Shown piece by piece: positions 43,038 to 52,810 of a stretch of 64,000 nucleotides of DNA. The stretch lies in assembly GCF_014836775.1 (NCBI RefSeq), contig NZ_JACSQD010000008.1, forward strand, positions 62,001-126,000, given 5' to 3'. Made by a program: the position numbers and the translations under genes. The stretch's first letter is position 1. Every line of letters starts with the position of its first letter. The notes under the pieces are model-generated. The model was not told the DNA's origin and made no database searches. It was given only the letters and a program-made list of their open reading frames with translations. The DNA is from Arthrobacter gallicola. Its GTDB lineage: Bacteria; Actinomycetota; Actinomycetes; Actinomycetales; Micrococcaceae.

Positions 43038-44392
43038 TGAGCACCCCCATCCTCAACCCGGCCACGGGAGAGGCCATCACCGTCGTCGAGCCTTTGGGCC
43101 CGGCGGAGGTTGACGCGGCCATCGCTTTGGCAGCGCGCACCTTCGAGACATGGCGGCATACCGGTCCCTCGCAGCGTGCCGCACTGCTGCGCCGGTTCGC
43201 CGCCGCCGTCGACGCCGACCTGGAGAACCTTGCGGCGCTGGAAGTGGCCAACGCGGGGCATACCCTCAGCGATGCCCGCTGGGAAGCCGGCAACGTCCGG
43301 GATGTCCTCGCCTATTACGCCGGAGCGCCCGAACGGCACACCGGTGCCCAGATCCCGGTGGACGGCGGAGTAGACATCACCTTCCACGAACCGCTCGGCG
43401 TCACCGGGATCATTGTGCCCTGGAACTTTCCGATGCCAATCGCCGCCTGGGGGTTCGCGCCGGCACTGGCAGCGGGAAACACCGTGGTGCTCAAACCCGC
43501 GGAACTCACCCCGCTGACCGCGCTGCGTCTGGCTGAACTGGCCCTGGAAGCCGGGCTTCCGGAGGGAGTCCTGCAGGTACTGCCGGGCAAGGGACCAGTG
43601 ATCGGCGAGCGCTTCATCGCCCACCCGGCTGTCCGCAAAGTCGTGTTCACCGGTTCCACGGAGGTGGGCCGGCAGATTATGGCCGGGTGCTCCGCGCAGC
43701 TGAAACGGGTCACCCTGGAGCTGGGCGGCAAGAGCGCAAACATCATTTTCGACGACGCCGATCTCGAGGCGGCAGCCGCTGCTGCACCCGGCGGGGCGTT
43801 CGACAACGCCGGGCAGGACTGCTGCGCCCGCTCGCGGGTCCTGGTCCAGGCCAACGTCTACGAACGGTTCCTGGAACTGCTCGAACCGCAGGTCACCGGA
43901 CTTGCCGCCGGTGACCCGCGGCAGGCGGACACCGCCATGGGCCCGCTCATTTCCGCGGCACAGCGCGACCGGGTGGCCGGCTACGTGACCGCGGACGACG
44001 TCGTCTTCCAGGGCAGAGCACCGGACGGGCCGGGCTTCTGGTTCCCGCCAACGGTACTGGCCCCGGCCCCGGGAAGTCCGGCCCTGCGGGAGGAGATATT
44101 CGGTCCGGTGCTCGCCGTCGTCCCCTTCCGGGACGAAGCGGACGCCATCCGGATCGCCAACGACTCGGCCTACGGACTCTCCGGGTCCATCTGGACCAGT
44201 GACCTTGGCCGGGCCCTGCGCACCGCCCGCGGGGTGGAGGCCGGCAACCTGTCCGTCAATTCGCATTCCTCGGTGCGGTACTGGACCCCGTTCGGCGGTT
44301 TTAAACACTCGGGCCTGGGGCGGGAACTGGGCCCCGATGCACTGGACGCGTTTACCGAAACCAAGAACGTTTTCATCGCCACGGGCCGGTAG
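43037..44392 (+). CDS. NAD(P)-dependent aldehyde dehydrogenase
   Basis: A 451-residue aldehyde dehydrogenase. Conserved motifs: PWNFPMPIAAWGFAPALAAGNTVVLKPAELTP (cofactor and Asn/Lys residues), FTGSTEVGRQI, the general-base Glu in TLELGGKS, the catalytic Cys in NAGQDCCARSRV and the late EEIFGPVLAVVPF. It is shorter at the N-terminus than typical 480-500-residue members. It would oxidise the gamma-glutamyl amino-aldehyde to the acid before hydrolysis. One base overlap with the hydrolase gene. Confidence 0.92.
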   Translation: MSTPILNPATGEAITVVEPLGPAEVDAAIALAARTFETWRHTGPSQRAALLRRFAAAVDADLENLAALEVANAGHTLSDARWEAGNVRDVLAYYAGAPERHTGAQIPVDGGVDITFHEPLGVTGIIVPWNFPMPIAAWGFAPALAAGNTVVLKPAELTPLTALRLAELALEAGLPEGVLQVLPGKGPVIGERFIAHPAVRKVVFTGSTEVGRQIMAGCSAQLKRVTLELGGKSANIIFDDADLEAAAAAAPGGAFDNAGQDCCARSRVLVQANVYERFLELLEPQVTGLAAGDPRQADTAMGPLISAAQRDRVAGYVTADDVVFQGRAPDGPGFWFPPTVLAPAPGSPALREEIFGPVLAVVPFRDEADAIRIANDSAYGLSGSIWTSDLGRALRTARGVEAGNLSVNSHSSVRYWTPFGGFKHSGLGRELGPDALDAFTETKNVFIATGR

Positions 44393-44414
44393 CGGCCCCC
44401 AAGGAAGGAACCCC

Positions 44415-45206
44415 ATGCCAGACGTGGTCTCACAATCGCTCTCGCAGCGGCTCGCCGGCCGCACCGCCGTCGTCACCGGCGGGGGCAGCGGAATCGGGCT
44501 GGCCAGTGCCCGGCGGCTCGCCGCGGAGGGCGCGCACGTCGTCGTCGCGGACATTGACCCGGTTGCGGGCAAGGCTGCTGCCGACGACGTCGGCGGCCTC
44601 TTCGTCCCGGTGGACGTCACGGTCGAGGAGGAGGTCCGGCGGCTCTATGAGATCACCCGGGAAACCTACGGCCGCGTGGACATCGCGTTCAACAACGCCG
44701 GCATTTCTCCGCCGGAGGACGCCTCCATCCTGGCAACCGGCATCGACGCCTGGCGCAAGGTACAGGAGGTGAACCTGACATCCGTGTTCCACTGCTGCAA
44801 GTTCGCCCTCCCGCACATGCTGGCGCAGGGCAAGGGCTCCATCATCAATACCGCGTCCTTCGTCGCCGTGATGGGAGCGGCAACCTCGCAGATCTCCTAC
44901 AGCGCCTCCAAGGGCGGGGTGCTGTCCATGAGCCGGGAACTGGGCGTGGAGTTTGCCCGCCAGGGCGTCCGCGTGAACGCCCTGTGCCCGGGACCGGTCA
45001 ACACTCCCCTGCTGCGCGAGCTGTTCGCCGCGGACCCCGAACGGGCCGCACGCCGGCTGGTGCACGTCCCGCTCGGGCGGTTTGCGGAACCGGAAGAGCT
45101 CGCCGGCGCCGTCGCTTTCCTGGCCAGCGACGATTCTTCCTTCATTACGGCGTCCACCTTTATGGTCGACGGCGGCATTTCCGGAGCGTACGTCACCCCC
45201 GTCTAG
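44415..45206 (+). CDS. Short-chain dehydrogenase/reductase
   Basis: A 263-residue classical SDR. It has the NAD(P) motif VVTGGGSGIGLA, Asp after the second strand (VVADID, suggesting NAD preference), NNAG, the Ser of NTASFVAVMGAAT and the Y-x3-K pair in YSASKGG, plus CPGPVNTPL. ATG 44415 follows AAGGAAGGAA. As last gene of the amine operon it could oxidise the hydroxyl of a gamma-glutamylated amino-alcohol to the aldehyde used by the preceding enzyme. This role is inferred from context only. Confidence 0.92.
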   Translation: MPDVVSQSLSQRLAGRTAVVTGGGSGIGLASARRLAAEGAHVVVADIDPVAGKAAADDVGGLFVPVDVTVEEEVRRLYEITRETYGRVDIAFNNAGISPPEDASILATGIDAWRKVQEVNLTSVFHCCKFALPHMLAQGKGSIINTASFVAVMGAATSQISYSASKGGVLSMSRELGVEFARQGVRVNALCPGPVNTPLLRELFAADPERAARRLVHVPLGRFAEPEELAGAVAFLASDDSSFITASTFMVDGGISGAYVTPV

Positions 45207-45283
45207 CCCGGCTAAGCCCCAGCCAAATCCGTGCCGGGAGCCCGCCGGTGGCGGCTGTCCGCCACGCTTGGCACACTTGGGGC

Positions 45284-45709
45284 ATGACTAGCGAAGAAAA
45301 GCCGCCCGTTGTCGAACTCACGGCTGAAGAATCCTGGAGGTTTGTCGAGAAAACCTTCCATGGCCGGCTCGCGCTGAGCGTGGGCAACCAGCCGGACATT
45401 TTCCCGGTGAACTATTTCGCGCACGACGGCGTGCTGCTCTTCCGGACTGCGCCCGGCACAAAACTGGCGGAGCTGACCGTCAACTCACAGGTCGCGTTCG
45501 AGGTGGACGGAATCTACAGCGATGAGGCATGGTCCGTTGTTATGCACGGCACCACCAGGGAACTGGAGCTGTCCGCTGAAATCGAGGCTGCCGAGCAGCT
45601 CCCCCTGCGCCCGTGGGTCCGGACCGAAAAGCACCATTATGTGGAGCTGACTCCGACGAGCATCTCCGGGCGGTTCTTCAATCTCGGTCCGGAACCCGGC
45701 CGGGACTGA
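45284..45709 (+). CDS. Pyridoxamine 5'-phosphate oxidase family (FMN-binding split barrel) protein
   Basis: A 141-residue split-barrel protein. The pattern FHGRLALSVGNQPDIFPVNYFAHDGVLLFRTAPGTKLAEL and later WSVVMHGTTREL matches the Rv1155/PNPOx-like group that binds FMN, F420 or haem. It is too short for a true PdxH. ATG 45284 is used because the fold begins there; the frame is open upstream through antisense/SDR sequence. There is no ribosome site and a CACACT box ends 7 bases before the ATG, so it may be leaderless. Cofactor and function unknown. Confidence 0.85.
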   Translation: MTSEEKPPVVELTAEESWRFVEKTFHGRLALSVGNQPDIFPVNYFAHDGVLLFRTAPGTKLAELTVNSQVAFEVDGIYSDEAWSVVMHGTTRELELSAEIEAAEQLPLRPWVRTEKHHYVELTPTSISGRFFNLGPEPGRD

Positions 45710-45721
45710 GCACCGCTGCGC

Positions 45722-46618
45722 TCAGGCGTGGCTCATGCTCCGGGCGTCGAGGATGCGGACACCAGCCGCCTCGAGCCGGCGCCGGGTCTCCGTCTCGTCG
45801 ACCCGCTCCCCCACGGTTTCCTGCTCCTCAAGGGGCACCACCGAGTGGACCACGGAATCCTCATACACGTGGATCATGTTGAACCCCTGCCCGGCGTCCT
45901 GTCCCCGGGTTCCCGGCGTCGCAAGATCCTGCGTGTAACAGGTCGCGGAGGCAACGGACACCGGTATGCCCGCGAAGGTGCTGAACGTGGAATAGTGCAG
46001 GTGGCCGGCGATGATGGCCCGGACGTCTGTTCCTTCAAGTGCCGCAGCCAGGGCGCGCTGGCCGCGAAGCTCTACGAGAACGCTAAGGTCCTGGACGCTG
46101 GGCACGGGCGGGTGGTGCAGCGCCAGAATGGTTCCCTCCGGCGTCGGAGCGGCCAGGACGGAGCGCAGCCAGGCCAGCTGGGTTCCGCTGAGTTCGCCGT
46201 GGTGGAACCCGGGGACCGTGGAATCCAGTGTGACGATGCGCAGACCATTGACGTCATACACCCGGTCCATGGGCGCCATGTCAGGTGCCTCGTCCAGCAG
46301 CCGCTCCTTGAAGGTGTCCCGGCGGTCGTGGTTGCCCATCACCCAGATCACCCGGGCCCCCATCCGCTCCGCGGCAGGTTCCACGATTGCCCGCAGGGAG
46401 TCATACGCAGCCGCCTCACCTTTATCGGTGAGGTCCCCGGTGAAAACTATCGCTTCGGGCCGGCGCTCCGCCGCCTCCAGCCTTTCGAAAAGGGACAGGA
46501 GCTTCGCCCGGCTGTCCACAGTCCCGTAGAGCGGGCCGGGACCGGCCAGCAGATGAGTATCACTGAGGTGAAGGATGAAGTGTCGCGGCCGGGGGTGTTC
46601 GGCCGGGAGGTAATCCAT
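45722..46618 (-). CDS. Calcineurin-like metallophosphoesterase (CpdA-like)
   Basis: A 298-residue binuclear metallophosphoesterase. The metal ligands appear in order: LHLSDTHL (D-x-H), VFTGDLTD (G-D), VMGNHDRR (G-N-H-D), ILALHHPPV and GHLHYS (G-H-x-H). The spacing is that of the CpdA/Rv0805 class of 3',5'-cyclic nucleotide phosphodiesterases, though some members act on other phosphodiesters. A C-terminal cap of about 70 residues follows. It converges with the split-barrel gene (12-base gap). Confidence 0.88.
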   Translation of the reverse strand: MDYLPAEHPRPRHFILHLSDTHLLAGPGPLYGTVDSRAKLLSLFERLEAAERRPEAIVFTGDLTDKGEAAAYDSLRAIVEPAAERMGARVIWVMGNHDRRDTFKERLLDEAPDMAPMDRVYDVNGLRIVTLDSTVPGFHHGELSGTQLAWLRSVLAAPTPEGTILALHHPPVPSVQDLSVLVELRGQRALAAALEGTDVRAIIAGHLHYSTFSTFAGIPVSVASATCYTQDLATPGTRGQDAGQGFNMIHVYEDSVVHSVVPLEEQETVGERVDETETRRRLEAAGVRILDARSMSHA

Positions 46619-46905
46619 TGTTGACCTTCTAGTGTCGTCCGGTGGTCTCTAGTGTCGTCGGGGGATTCGTATGCTCGGTACCGGCTTAATCAAAGCAGAA
46701 ATATAGTGATCGAGGTAACTTTACGGCGGTGTGTTCGCTCCGGCACCCAATGTGCATAGTCCGGCCACCTGTTGTTCAAGCCTGATTCAAGCAGCCCCCG
46801 CCCGGAACCCAGCCGGGGCTTCAGGTTTTTGTTCCATCCTCTGGTATCGGCCGGAGCCCGGCCGTAGGCTCGTGCGTGAACCCGCCGATACCGTAAGGAA
46901 CCACC

Positions 46906-47445
46906 ATGAAACTCAGCCATATTCCGCTGCGGCTCACCACCGGCGCCTACATCCTCAATTCCGGGCTGAACAAGCGCAACCTGGATGCTGATGCCGCAGC
47001 CGGGCTGCAGCACCTGGCCGGAAACGCCTTTCCCCAGGTCCTGGACCTGGAACCGGTGCGCTTCGGCAAGCTGCTCAGCGCGGCCGAGATCACGCTTGGG
47101 CTCTTCCTGCTGACACCGTTTGTGCCCAGCAGGCTGGCCGGCCTGGCGCTGGGAGTATTTTCCGGCGGAATGGTCACCATGTACCTGAAGACTCCTGATT
47201 TCACCGAGGACGACGGATTCCGGCCGAGCAGCGCCGGCGTTCCGTTCGCAAAGGACATCTGGCTGGCGGGCATCGCCGCGGCACTGATCCTGGACACCAA
47301 GAACAAGACCAAGGTCAAGGTTGTTAAGGTCCCCACCCCGGTGAAGACGGCTGCCGCAGCCGCCGTGGTGAAGGCCGCTAAGGATGCCAAGGACTCGCGC
47401 TCGCACTCCCATTCCAAGGACAAGGGCAAGGGCAAGGGCAAGTAG
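46906..47445 (+). CDS. DoxX-like membrane protein with Lys-rich tail
   Basis: A 179-residue protein with about three hydrophobic segments (AEITLGLFLLTPFVP, LAGLALGVFSGGMVTMYL and DIWLAGIAAALILD) and the LTTGAYILNSGLNK start often seen in actinobacterial DoxX-like proteins. The last 45 residues are very basic and low in complexity (K-V-V-K, then H-S-H-S-K-D-K-G-K-G), probably cytoplasmic and disordered. AAGGAACC precedes ATG. Function unknown. Confidence 0.75.
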   Translation: MKLSHIPLRLTTGAYILNSGLNKRNLDADAAAGLQHLAGNAFPQVLDLEPVRFGKLLSAAEITLGLFLLTPFVPSRLAGLALGVFSGGMVTMYLKTPDFTEDDGFRPSSAGVPFAKDIWLAGIAAALILDTKNKTKVKVVKVPTPVKTAAAAAVVKAAKDAKDSRSHSHSKDKGKGKGK

Positions 47446-47555
47446 CTTCCGCCCCCGAGACACAGCGTCCCGGTACAGTGCGTCCCGTCATTAATCCGTC
47501 CCGCCATTAACCCGTCCGCCAAACCGCAACGTCCCGGAAACACAGCGGCGAAAAC

Positions 47556-47595
47556 TAAGAAACATGCCGGTGGAAGACTTCCCACATGTTTCTTA
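47556..47595 (+). promoter_or_regulatory. Hairpin enclosing the ureA ribosome site and start codon
   Basis: TAAGAAACATG (47556-47566) and CATGTTTCTTA (47585-47595) are perfect 11-base inverted arms. The ureA ATG (47586) lies in the right arm and pairs with the left; an inner GGAAG-A-CTTCC (47572-47582) pairs the presumed ribosome site GGAAG as well. In mRNA this could block translation; in DNA it could be an operator. Confidence 0.6.
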
Positions 47596-47888
47596 CGCCG
47601 TCAGACACGGAAAAACTCCTGCTGAGCGTTGCCGGACTGGTTGCCCGCGACCGCCGCGACCGCGGGGTGCGGCTCAATTACCCGGAAGCGGTTGCATTGC
47701 TCTCCTGCTGGGTGATGGAGCGCGCCCGTGAAGGCGGGCTGGTGGCGGATCTGATGAGCAAAGGGCGCAGCGTGCTGTCCCGCGCGGAAGTGATGGAGGG
47801 CGTTCCAGAGATGATTCCGGAGCTGCAGATCGAAGCCACGTTCCCGGACGGACGCAAGCTCGTCACCATCACGGACCCGATCTCATGA
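47586..47888 (+). CDS. ureA: Urease subunit gamma
   Basis: The 100-residue gamma subunit of urease, a structural part of the (alpha-beta-gamma)3 enzyme. It has the family pattern [38 protein letters not shown], and [27 protein letters not shown] at the end. Length is normal. It opens the ureABCFGD operon and overlaps ureB by 4 bases. A start-codon hairpin may control its translation. Confidence 0.97.
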   Translation: MFLTPSDTEKLLLSVAGLVARDRRDRGVRLNYPEAVALLSCWVMERAREGGLVADLMSKGRSVLSRAEVMEGVPEMIPELQIEATFPDGRKLVTITDPIS

Positions 47889-48205
47889 CCGGGCCCCTGA
47901 TCCCCGGTGAAATCCGGACTGCGCACGGCTCCCTGGAAATCAACGCGGGCCGCGAATCCCGGACGCTGGTGGTAGTGAACGACGGCGACCGGCCCATCCA
48001 GGTGGGCTCGCACTTCCACTTCGCGGACGTCAATTCCGCCCTGTCCTTCGACCGGGAAGCGTCGGCAGGCTACCGGCTGGGAGTTCCGGCCGGAACGGCT
48101 GTCCGTTTTGAGCCCGGCGCCTCCCGCGACGTGCTGCTGGTCAAACTCGCCGGCAGCGGGGCCGTCCCCGGGCTCCGGATCCGTCCTTCCGTGGAAGGAG
48201 CCTAA
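47885..48205 (+). CDS. ureB: Urease subunit beta
   Basis: The 106-residue beta subunit. It shows the conserved start [20 protein letters not shown], the [28 protein letters not shown] core and [25 protein letters not shown]. Length matches actinobacterial UreB. It overlaps ureA by 4 bases and ends 2 bases before ureC. Confidence 0.97.
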   Translation: MTGPLIPGEIRTAHGSLEINAGRESRTLVVVNDGDRPIQVGSHFHFADVNSALSFDREASAGYRLGVPAGTAVRFEPGASRDVLLVKLAGSGAVPGLRIRPSVEGA

Positions 48206-48207
48206 AC

Positions 48208-49914
48208 ATGCAGGTCAGCCGGCACGAATACGCCCACCTCTACGGACCCACCGTCGGAGACCAGATCCGGCTTGCGGACACCGACCTCTGGATCAGTCCG
48301 GAACAGGACTACACGTTCGGCGGGGACGAATCGGTCTTCGGCGGCGGCAAGAACATCCGGGAATCCATGGCCCAGTCCACCCGGTCCTCGGCCGGTGGAG
48401 CACCGGACCTGATCATCACCAACGTCGTAATCGTTGACCACTGGGGAATCGTCCGCGCCGACGTGGGGGTGAAGAATGGCCGGATCGCCGGGATCGGGAA
48501 GTCCGGCAACCCGGACATCATGGACGGGGTGGACCCTGCCCTGGTGATTGGTCCCGGCACCGAAGTGGTCGCCGGGGAGGGGAAGATCCTCACTGCCGGC
48601 GGGATCGATACACATGTGCATCTGCTCGGCAGCGACGCGCTGCGTGAGGCACTGGCCTCCGGCATCACCACGGTGGGCGGCGGCGGCACCGGACCCGCCG
48701 AGGGGTCCAAGGCCACCACCGCGACCCCGGGTCCCTGGAACCTGCAGGTGATGCACCGGGCCCTTGACACGCTGCCCCTGAATTTTCTGCTCTACGGCAA
48801 GGGCAACACCGTCAGCCAGGCCGCCCTGGCGGAACAGGCACTTGCCGGTGCTGCCGGATACAAGGTGCACGAGGACTGGGGATCCACTCCGGCGGCAATC
48901 GATGCCGCCCTCACGGCCGCGGACCGCTGGGGCGTTCAGGTGGCCCTGCACGCCGACTCGCTGAATGAGGCCGGGTACGTCCAGGACACCCTCGCGGCCA
49001 TCAAGGGCCGCGGCATCCACATCTTCCACGCTGAAGGTGCCGGCGGCGGCCATGCCCCGGACATCATCACCGCAGCGGCGGCCGCCAACGTGCTGCCGGC
49101 GTCGACCAATCCCACCCTGCCGTTCACCGTCAACACGGTGGCCGAACATCTGGACATGCTGATGGTCTGCCATCATTTGAACCCGCGGATCCCCGAGGAC
49201 CTGGCTTTCGCCGAATCCCGGATCCGGGCCAACACCATGATGGCCGAAGACGTGCTCCAGGACCTCGGAGCCATGTCCATCACCTCTTCGGATGCACAGG
49301 CCATGGGCCGGATCGGTGAAACCATCACCCGTACCTGGCAGGTGGCCCACGTAATGAAGAACTACATGGGTCCCTCCGACTCGGCGCTGCCGGCAGACAA
49401 CGAACGCGTCCGGCGCTACATCGCCAAGTACACGATCTGCCCGGCCGTGGCACACGGCATCGACGCGGAAGTCGGTTCCATCGAGGTGGGCAAGCTGGCA
49501 GATCTGGTGCTGTGGAACCCGGCCTTCTTCGGCATCCGCCCGTCCATCGTGATCAAGGGCGGAGCAATCGTCGCGGGACAGATGGGGGACCCGAACGCTT
49601 CCCTGCCCACCCCGCAGCCGGTCTGGATGCGCGAGGCGCTCGCCGGAACCGCGTCCTCGGCACCGCACCTCTCGACGTCGTTCGTCGCCCCGGCGGCGCT
49701 CGAGGACGGCCTGGCAGAGCGGCTGGGACTGACCCGTTCCCTGACCGCGATCGGCTCCACCCGCGGCGTGACCAAGGCATCCCTGCCGAACAACACCGCC
49801 CTGCCGGACATCCAGGTGAGTCCGGAGACGTTCCTGGTCAGCATCGACGGCCAGGTCATCCAGCCGGCACCGGTCTCCGAGCTCCCCCTGACCCAGCGCT
49901 ACACGCTGTTCTAG
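48208..49914 (+). CDS. ureC: Urease subunit alpha (catalytic)
   Basis: The 568-residue catalytic subunit that hydrolyses urea to ammonia and carbamate at a two-nickel centre. All ligands are visible: His-x-His in GGIDTHVHL, the carbamylated Lys in GYKVHEDWG, His in [12 protein letters not shown] and [13 protein letters not shown], and Asp in [10 protein letters not shown]. The mobile flap has [22 protein letters not shown] with the catalytic His. Length is normal. It sits 2 bases after ureB. Confidence 0.98.
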   Translation: MQVSRHEYAHLYGPTVGDQIRLADTDLWISPEQDYTFGGDESVFGGGKNIRESMAQSTRSSAGGAPDLIITNVVIVDHWGIVRADVGVKNGRIAGIGKSGNPDIMDGVDPALVIGPGTEVVAGEGKILTAGGIDTHVHLLGSDALREALASGITTVGGGGTGPAEGSKATTATPGPWNLQVMHRALDTLPLNFLLYGKGNTVSQAALAEQALAGAAGYKVHEDWGSTPAAIDAALTAADRWGVQVALHADSLNEAGYVQDTLAAIKGRGIHIFHAEGAGGGHAPDIITAAAAANVLPASTNPTLPFTVNTVAEHLDMLMVCHHLNPRIPEDLAFAESRIRANTMMAEDVLQDLGAMSITSSDAQAMGRIGETITRTWQVAHVMKNYMGPSDSALPADNERVRRYIAKYTICPAVAHGIDAEVGSIEVGKLADLVLWNPAFFGIRPSIVIKGGAIVAGQMGDPNASLPTPQPVWMREALAGTASSAPHLSTSFVAPAALEDGLAERLGLTRSLTAIGSTRGVTKASLPNNTALPDIQVSPETFLVSIDGQVIQPAPVSELPLTQRYTLF

Positions 49915-49921
49915 GCGGTGC

Positions 49922-50692
49922 ATGATGTCTGATGCGGGTTCGGCCCTGGCCGGGTTTCTGCTGGCGGATTCCCGGCTGCCGTCCGGTGCCTACTCACACT
50001 CCGCCGGTCTGGAACCCGCCGTCCTCTGCGGTCTGGGGGTCGACGGCGTGTACCCCTATCTGGTCTCGCGGCTGTCCACCGTGGTGCGGATGGAAGCGTG
50101 CGCCGCCGTCCTGGCGTTCCGGACGGCACAGGCGCTCCGGCACCGTTTCCCGGCCGGGAGCCGGGGACAGGACGCCAGCACCGGTCCCGGCACCGACGCT
50201 TCGAGTGCACCCGGGACGGCAGCTGACATTCCCGGGTTCACCGAGCTGGAAGCGGCCCTCGACGCACGCACTCCATCTGCTGCCCAACGCGATGCTTCGC
50301 GCCGGCTCGGCCGCGGGATGCTGCGCCTGGCCGCCACGCTCAAAGCCGGGGATCCCGCCGTCGTGCTCCTGCAGCAGACCGTGCCAAAACCCACCCGGCC
50401 GGTGGCACTCGGGGTGACCGCTGCAGCCCTCGGGATGGCAGAGGGGCCGCTGGCCCGGCTCTGCTGCTACGACGACGCCCAGTCCGTGGTCGGCGCGGCA
50501 CTGAAGCTGCTGCCGATCGATCCCATGACCGCGGCGGGCTGGATCCTCGCCGCCGAGAGCGAAATGGACGCCGTTGCCGAGGCGGCACTGGCCGCCCGCG
50601 GACTCGAAGACCTGCCAGCCCTCAGTGCTCCCTGGATGGAGCACTGGGCCGAGGACCACACCACTAGAACAAGGAGGCTGTTCGTTGCCTGA
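49922..50692 (+). CDS. ureF: Urease accessory protein UreF
   Basis: A 256-residue helical accessory protein. The start [22 protein letters not shown] (a conserved G-x-Y-x-H-S-x-G-L-E motif) is typical of UreF, and the late [22 protein letters not shown] segment is present. A Gly/Ala/Ser/Pro-rich insertion (about residues 77-100) is variable. UreF joins UreD on apo-urease and controls GTP hydrolysis by UreG. ATG 49925 is an alternative start. Overlaps ureG by 8 bases. Confidence 0.93.
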   Translation: MMSDAGSALAGFLLADSRLPSGAYSHSAGLEPAVLCGLGVDGVYPYLVSRLSTVVRMEACAAVLAFRTAQALRHRFPAGSRGQDASTGPGTDASSAPGTAADIPGFTELEAALDARTPSAAQRDASRRLGRGMLRLAATLKAGDPAVVLLQQTVPKPTRPVALGVTAAALGMAEGPLARLCCYDDAQSVVGAALKLLPIDPMTAAGWILAAESEMDAVAEAALAARGLEDLPALSAPWMEHWAEDHTTRTRRLFVA

Positions 50693-51431
50693 AAACACCA
50701 CACCCCCGTCCACCCGCTCCCTGCGCCTGGGTGTTGCCGGGCCAGTTGGCACCGGTAAAAGCTCGCTGATCGCCACGGTGTGCCGCGCGATGTCCGGAGA
50801 ACTGAACATCGGCGTGATCACCAATGACATTTATACGGATGAGGACGCCCGGTTCCTGCGCTCTGCCGGTGTCCTGCCGGCGGAACGGATCCGCGCAGTG
50901 GAAACCGGGGCCTGCCCGCACACCGCCATCCGTGACGACGTCACCACCAACCTCCTGGCCGTTGAGGACCTCGAAGCCGACTTCGCACCGCTGGACCTGG
51001 TCCTGGTGGAAAGCGGCGGCGACAACCTCACCGCCACCTTCTCCCCCGCGCTGGTGGACGCCCAGGTCTTTGTGCTCGACGTTGCCGGCGGCGGCGACGT
51101 GGCACGCAAGGGCGGACCCGGCATCGCCCGCGCGGACCTGTTGGTGATCAATAAGATCGACCTCGCCCCGCACGTTGACGTGGATGTGGACCAGATGGTG
51201 GCTGATGCCACCGCGGCACGGGAGGGCGGGCCGGTTCTGGCTCTGTCCCGTAAACGCCAGGAAACAATCGATGAGCTCAGCGCCTGGGTACGTTGGATGG
51301 TCGCCCAGCACCGGGCAGGTTCCCACACCCCGCAGGACCCCGGACCCATGGCGCCGCACTTCCACGCCGACGAGGACGGCGGTTTCATCCACAGCCATGA
51401 TGAGGAGCCGGACGCTGTCCACCGTCACTGA
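50685..51431 (+). CDS. ureG: Urease accessory GTPase UreG
   Basis: A 248-residue SIMIBI-class GTPase that delivers nickel to urease. It has the P-loop [10 protein letters not shown], the [13 protein letters not shown] metal-binding C-P-H motif, LVESGGDNL and the NKIDLA base-specificity motif. A His/Asp-rich C-terminus ([17 protein letters not shown]) could store nickel, useful because the operon has no ureE. The start is TTG 50685, seven bases after AAGGAGG; no ATG or GTG fits. Confidence 0.95.
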   Translation: MPENTTPPSTRSLRLGVAGPVGTGKSSLIATVCRAMSGELNIGVITNDIYTDEDARFLRSAGVLPAERIRAVETGACPHTAIRDDVTTNLLAVEDLEADFAPLDLVLVESGGDNLTATFSPALVDAQVFVLDVAGGGDVARKGGPGIARADLLVINKIDLAPHVDVDVDQMVADATAAREGGPVLALSRKRQETIDELSAWVRWMVAQHRAGSHTPQDPGPMAPHFHADEDGGFIHSHDEEPDAVHRH

Positions 51432-52398
51432 CCCTCTCCGCCGTGCCACGGACGGCAGCAGCCCCCGGCCCACCCGGATTGCCGTGGAGCGGGCAGGTTC
51501 CAGCGCCCGGTTTTCCGTGCTGGATCAGGGACTCTATCTGGCACCGCGGCCGGTGAGCGTCCCGCTTCGCCGGCCGGGCAACGGGAATCCGCACCTCCGC
51601 GTTGCCCTGATCGGGATCCATATGATGCTGCTGGGCGGCGATGACGTCCGGATTGAACTCACGATCGGTCCGGGGGTCACGCTCGAAGTGATCGAACCTG
51701 CCGGAATGGTGGCTTACGACGCCGAAGGGGTTGCCTCGCGCTGGTCGCTGGACGCTGTCCTGGGCGAAGGGGCCGCTCTGATCTGGGACAGTGCTCCCTT
51801 TGTGGCGGCCGGCGGTTCCAACGTCCTCCGCCAAACCCGCATGCGGCTGGGCACCGGATCCCGGGTGCTGCTGCGGGAGACCCTGGTGCTGGGCCGCTCG
51901 GGTGAGGCCGGGGGCGCGCTGCGCAGCGTGACCCGGCTGTCCGGACCGGACGGTGACGTCCTGTACGAGGACCTGGACCTTACGGGCGGCCGGTTGGCGG
52001 CCGTCGGTGTGTTGGGCACCTCAAAGGTCCTGGCCAGCGCGACGGCGGCCGGTTGGCGGCCGTTGCCGGAGCCGGGCCCGGGGCGGCAGGTACCGCTGGG
52101 GCAGGCGGTGGAGCCGGGGCAGCCGGGGCAGCCGGTGCAGCCGGAGGAACCGGGGCATCCGGGGCAGCCGGTGCCGGTGCCACAACCTGATGCGCGCCCC
52201 GACGGCGGTCCGGGTCGCGCCGGCCGGGGCAACGCTGGCCGGGGAACCGCCAGCCGGAGCAACATGAGCCCGTCAGTACACCGGTTTGATCTTGCGTCCA
52301 GCGGTGCCGTTTTACGCGCGCTGACTGATTCGGCCCATCAAGCCGACCGGCTGGTGCAGGCGGAGTACAGCCGTTGGAGGGACCTGCTTACGGCGTAG
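51397..52398 (+). CDS. ureD: Urease accessory protein UreD (UreH)
   Basis: A 333-residue UreD, the scaffold that binds apo-urease with UreF and UreG. The beta-helical core shows [58 protein letters not shown] and [13 protein letters not shown]. Between the core and the final [24 protein letters not shown] helix is a 65-residue low-complexity stretch (about 226-290) of Pro, Gly and Gln repeats. The start is uncertain: ATG 51397 or 51400 overlap ureG, with no ideal ribosome site. Last gene of the operon. Confidence 0.9.
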   Translation: MMRSRTLSTVTDPLRRATDGSSPRPTRIAVERAGSSARFSVLDQGLYLAPRPVSVPLRRPGNGNPHLRVALIGIHMMLLGGDDVRIELTIGPGVTLEVIEPAGMVAYDAEGVASRWSLDAVLGEGAALIWDSAPFVAAGGSNVLRQTRMRLGTGSRVLLRETLVLGRSGEAGGALRSVTRLSGPDGDVLYEDLDLTGGRLAAVGVLGTSKVLASATAAGWRPLPEPGPGRQVPLGQAVEPGQPGQPVQPEEPGHPGQPVPVPQPDARPDGGPGRAGRGNAGRGTASRSNMSPSVHRFDLASSGAVLRALTDSAHQADRLVQAEYSRWRDLLTA

Positions 52399-52746
52399 CG
52401 CCGCCCCGGGCCTGGGTGGTCTGCGTTCGGCCATCCGCCTCCGGATGCGTTTCTGGCCCGGGAGGCGTGTCGGGCCCCTGGGACGTCTCCGGCCCCGGAG
52501 CGGTGTCCATAGTCTCCGCAGCCGCCTCGGCCAGGCCGTCCAGCAGCGTCACCAGCGCGTCCGCGCCGGGAGCCGCCGGGTTTCTGCGTAGGGAAGTCCC
52601 GGTGCCAGCTGCGCTGCCGCCAGCCGTCCCTGCCCGTGGGCAGTGGCGTACAGGCCCGTCCTGGCGATGCGTTTGAGGTATCCGAGGACAGGGGCCAGCG
52701 CCACAATTGCAAGCAGGCGTCTGGCAGGTTTGTTTCGCCACAACAT
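52388..52746 (-). pseudogene. Frameshifted small hypothetical gene
   Basis: From ATG 52746 one frame reads a convincing start (MLWRNKPARRLLAIVALAPVL, then GYLKRIARTGLYATAHGQGRLAAAQLAPG). After the GGG at about 52598-52600 it turns into unlikely sequence and stops at 52549. The adjacent frame continues naturally: TSLRRNPAAPGADALVTLLDGLAEAAAE and a Pro/Gly/Thr-rich tail to 52388. One added G in the GGG run would join them into a 119-residue membrane-anchored protein. It is either a mutation or a sequencing error. Family not recognised. The 3' end overlaps ureD. Confidence 0.55.
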
Positions 52747-52810
52747 GGCGGGGAACCTAACTCCCGTGCTCCGGCTTGGCAACAGTGGAGGACCGGCTCC
52801 TGGCCGCGCA

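Noticed and set aside
42704..44620. 638-codon minus-strand frame opposite the hydrolase and aldehyde dehydrogenase genes
   Set aside because: It spans two real genes and their junction and has no domain of its own.
46628..46659. TCTAGTGTCGTC direct repeat as a mobile element target or attachment site
   Set aside because: Only 12 bases repeated at 20-base spacing, with no transposase, integrase or tRNA nearby.
48202..49923. 573-codon minus-strand frame opposite ureC
   Set aside because: Same antisense effect; ureC carries every nickel ligand.
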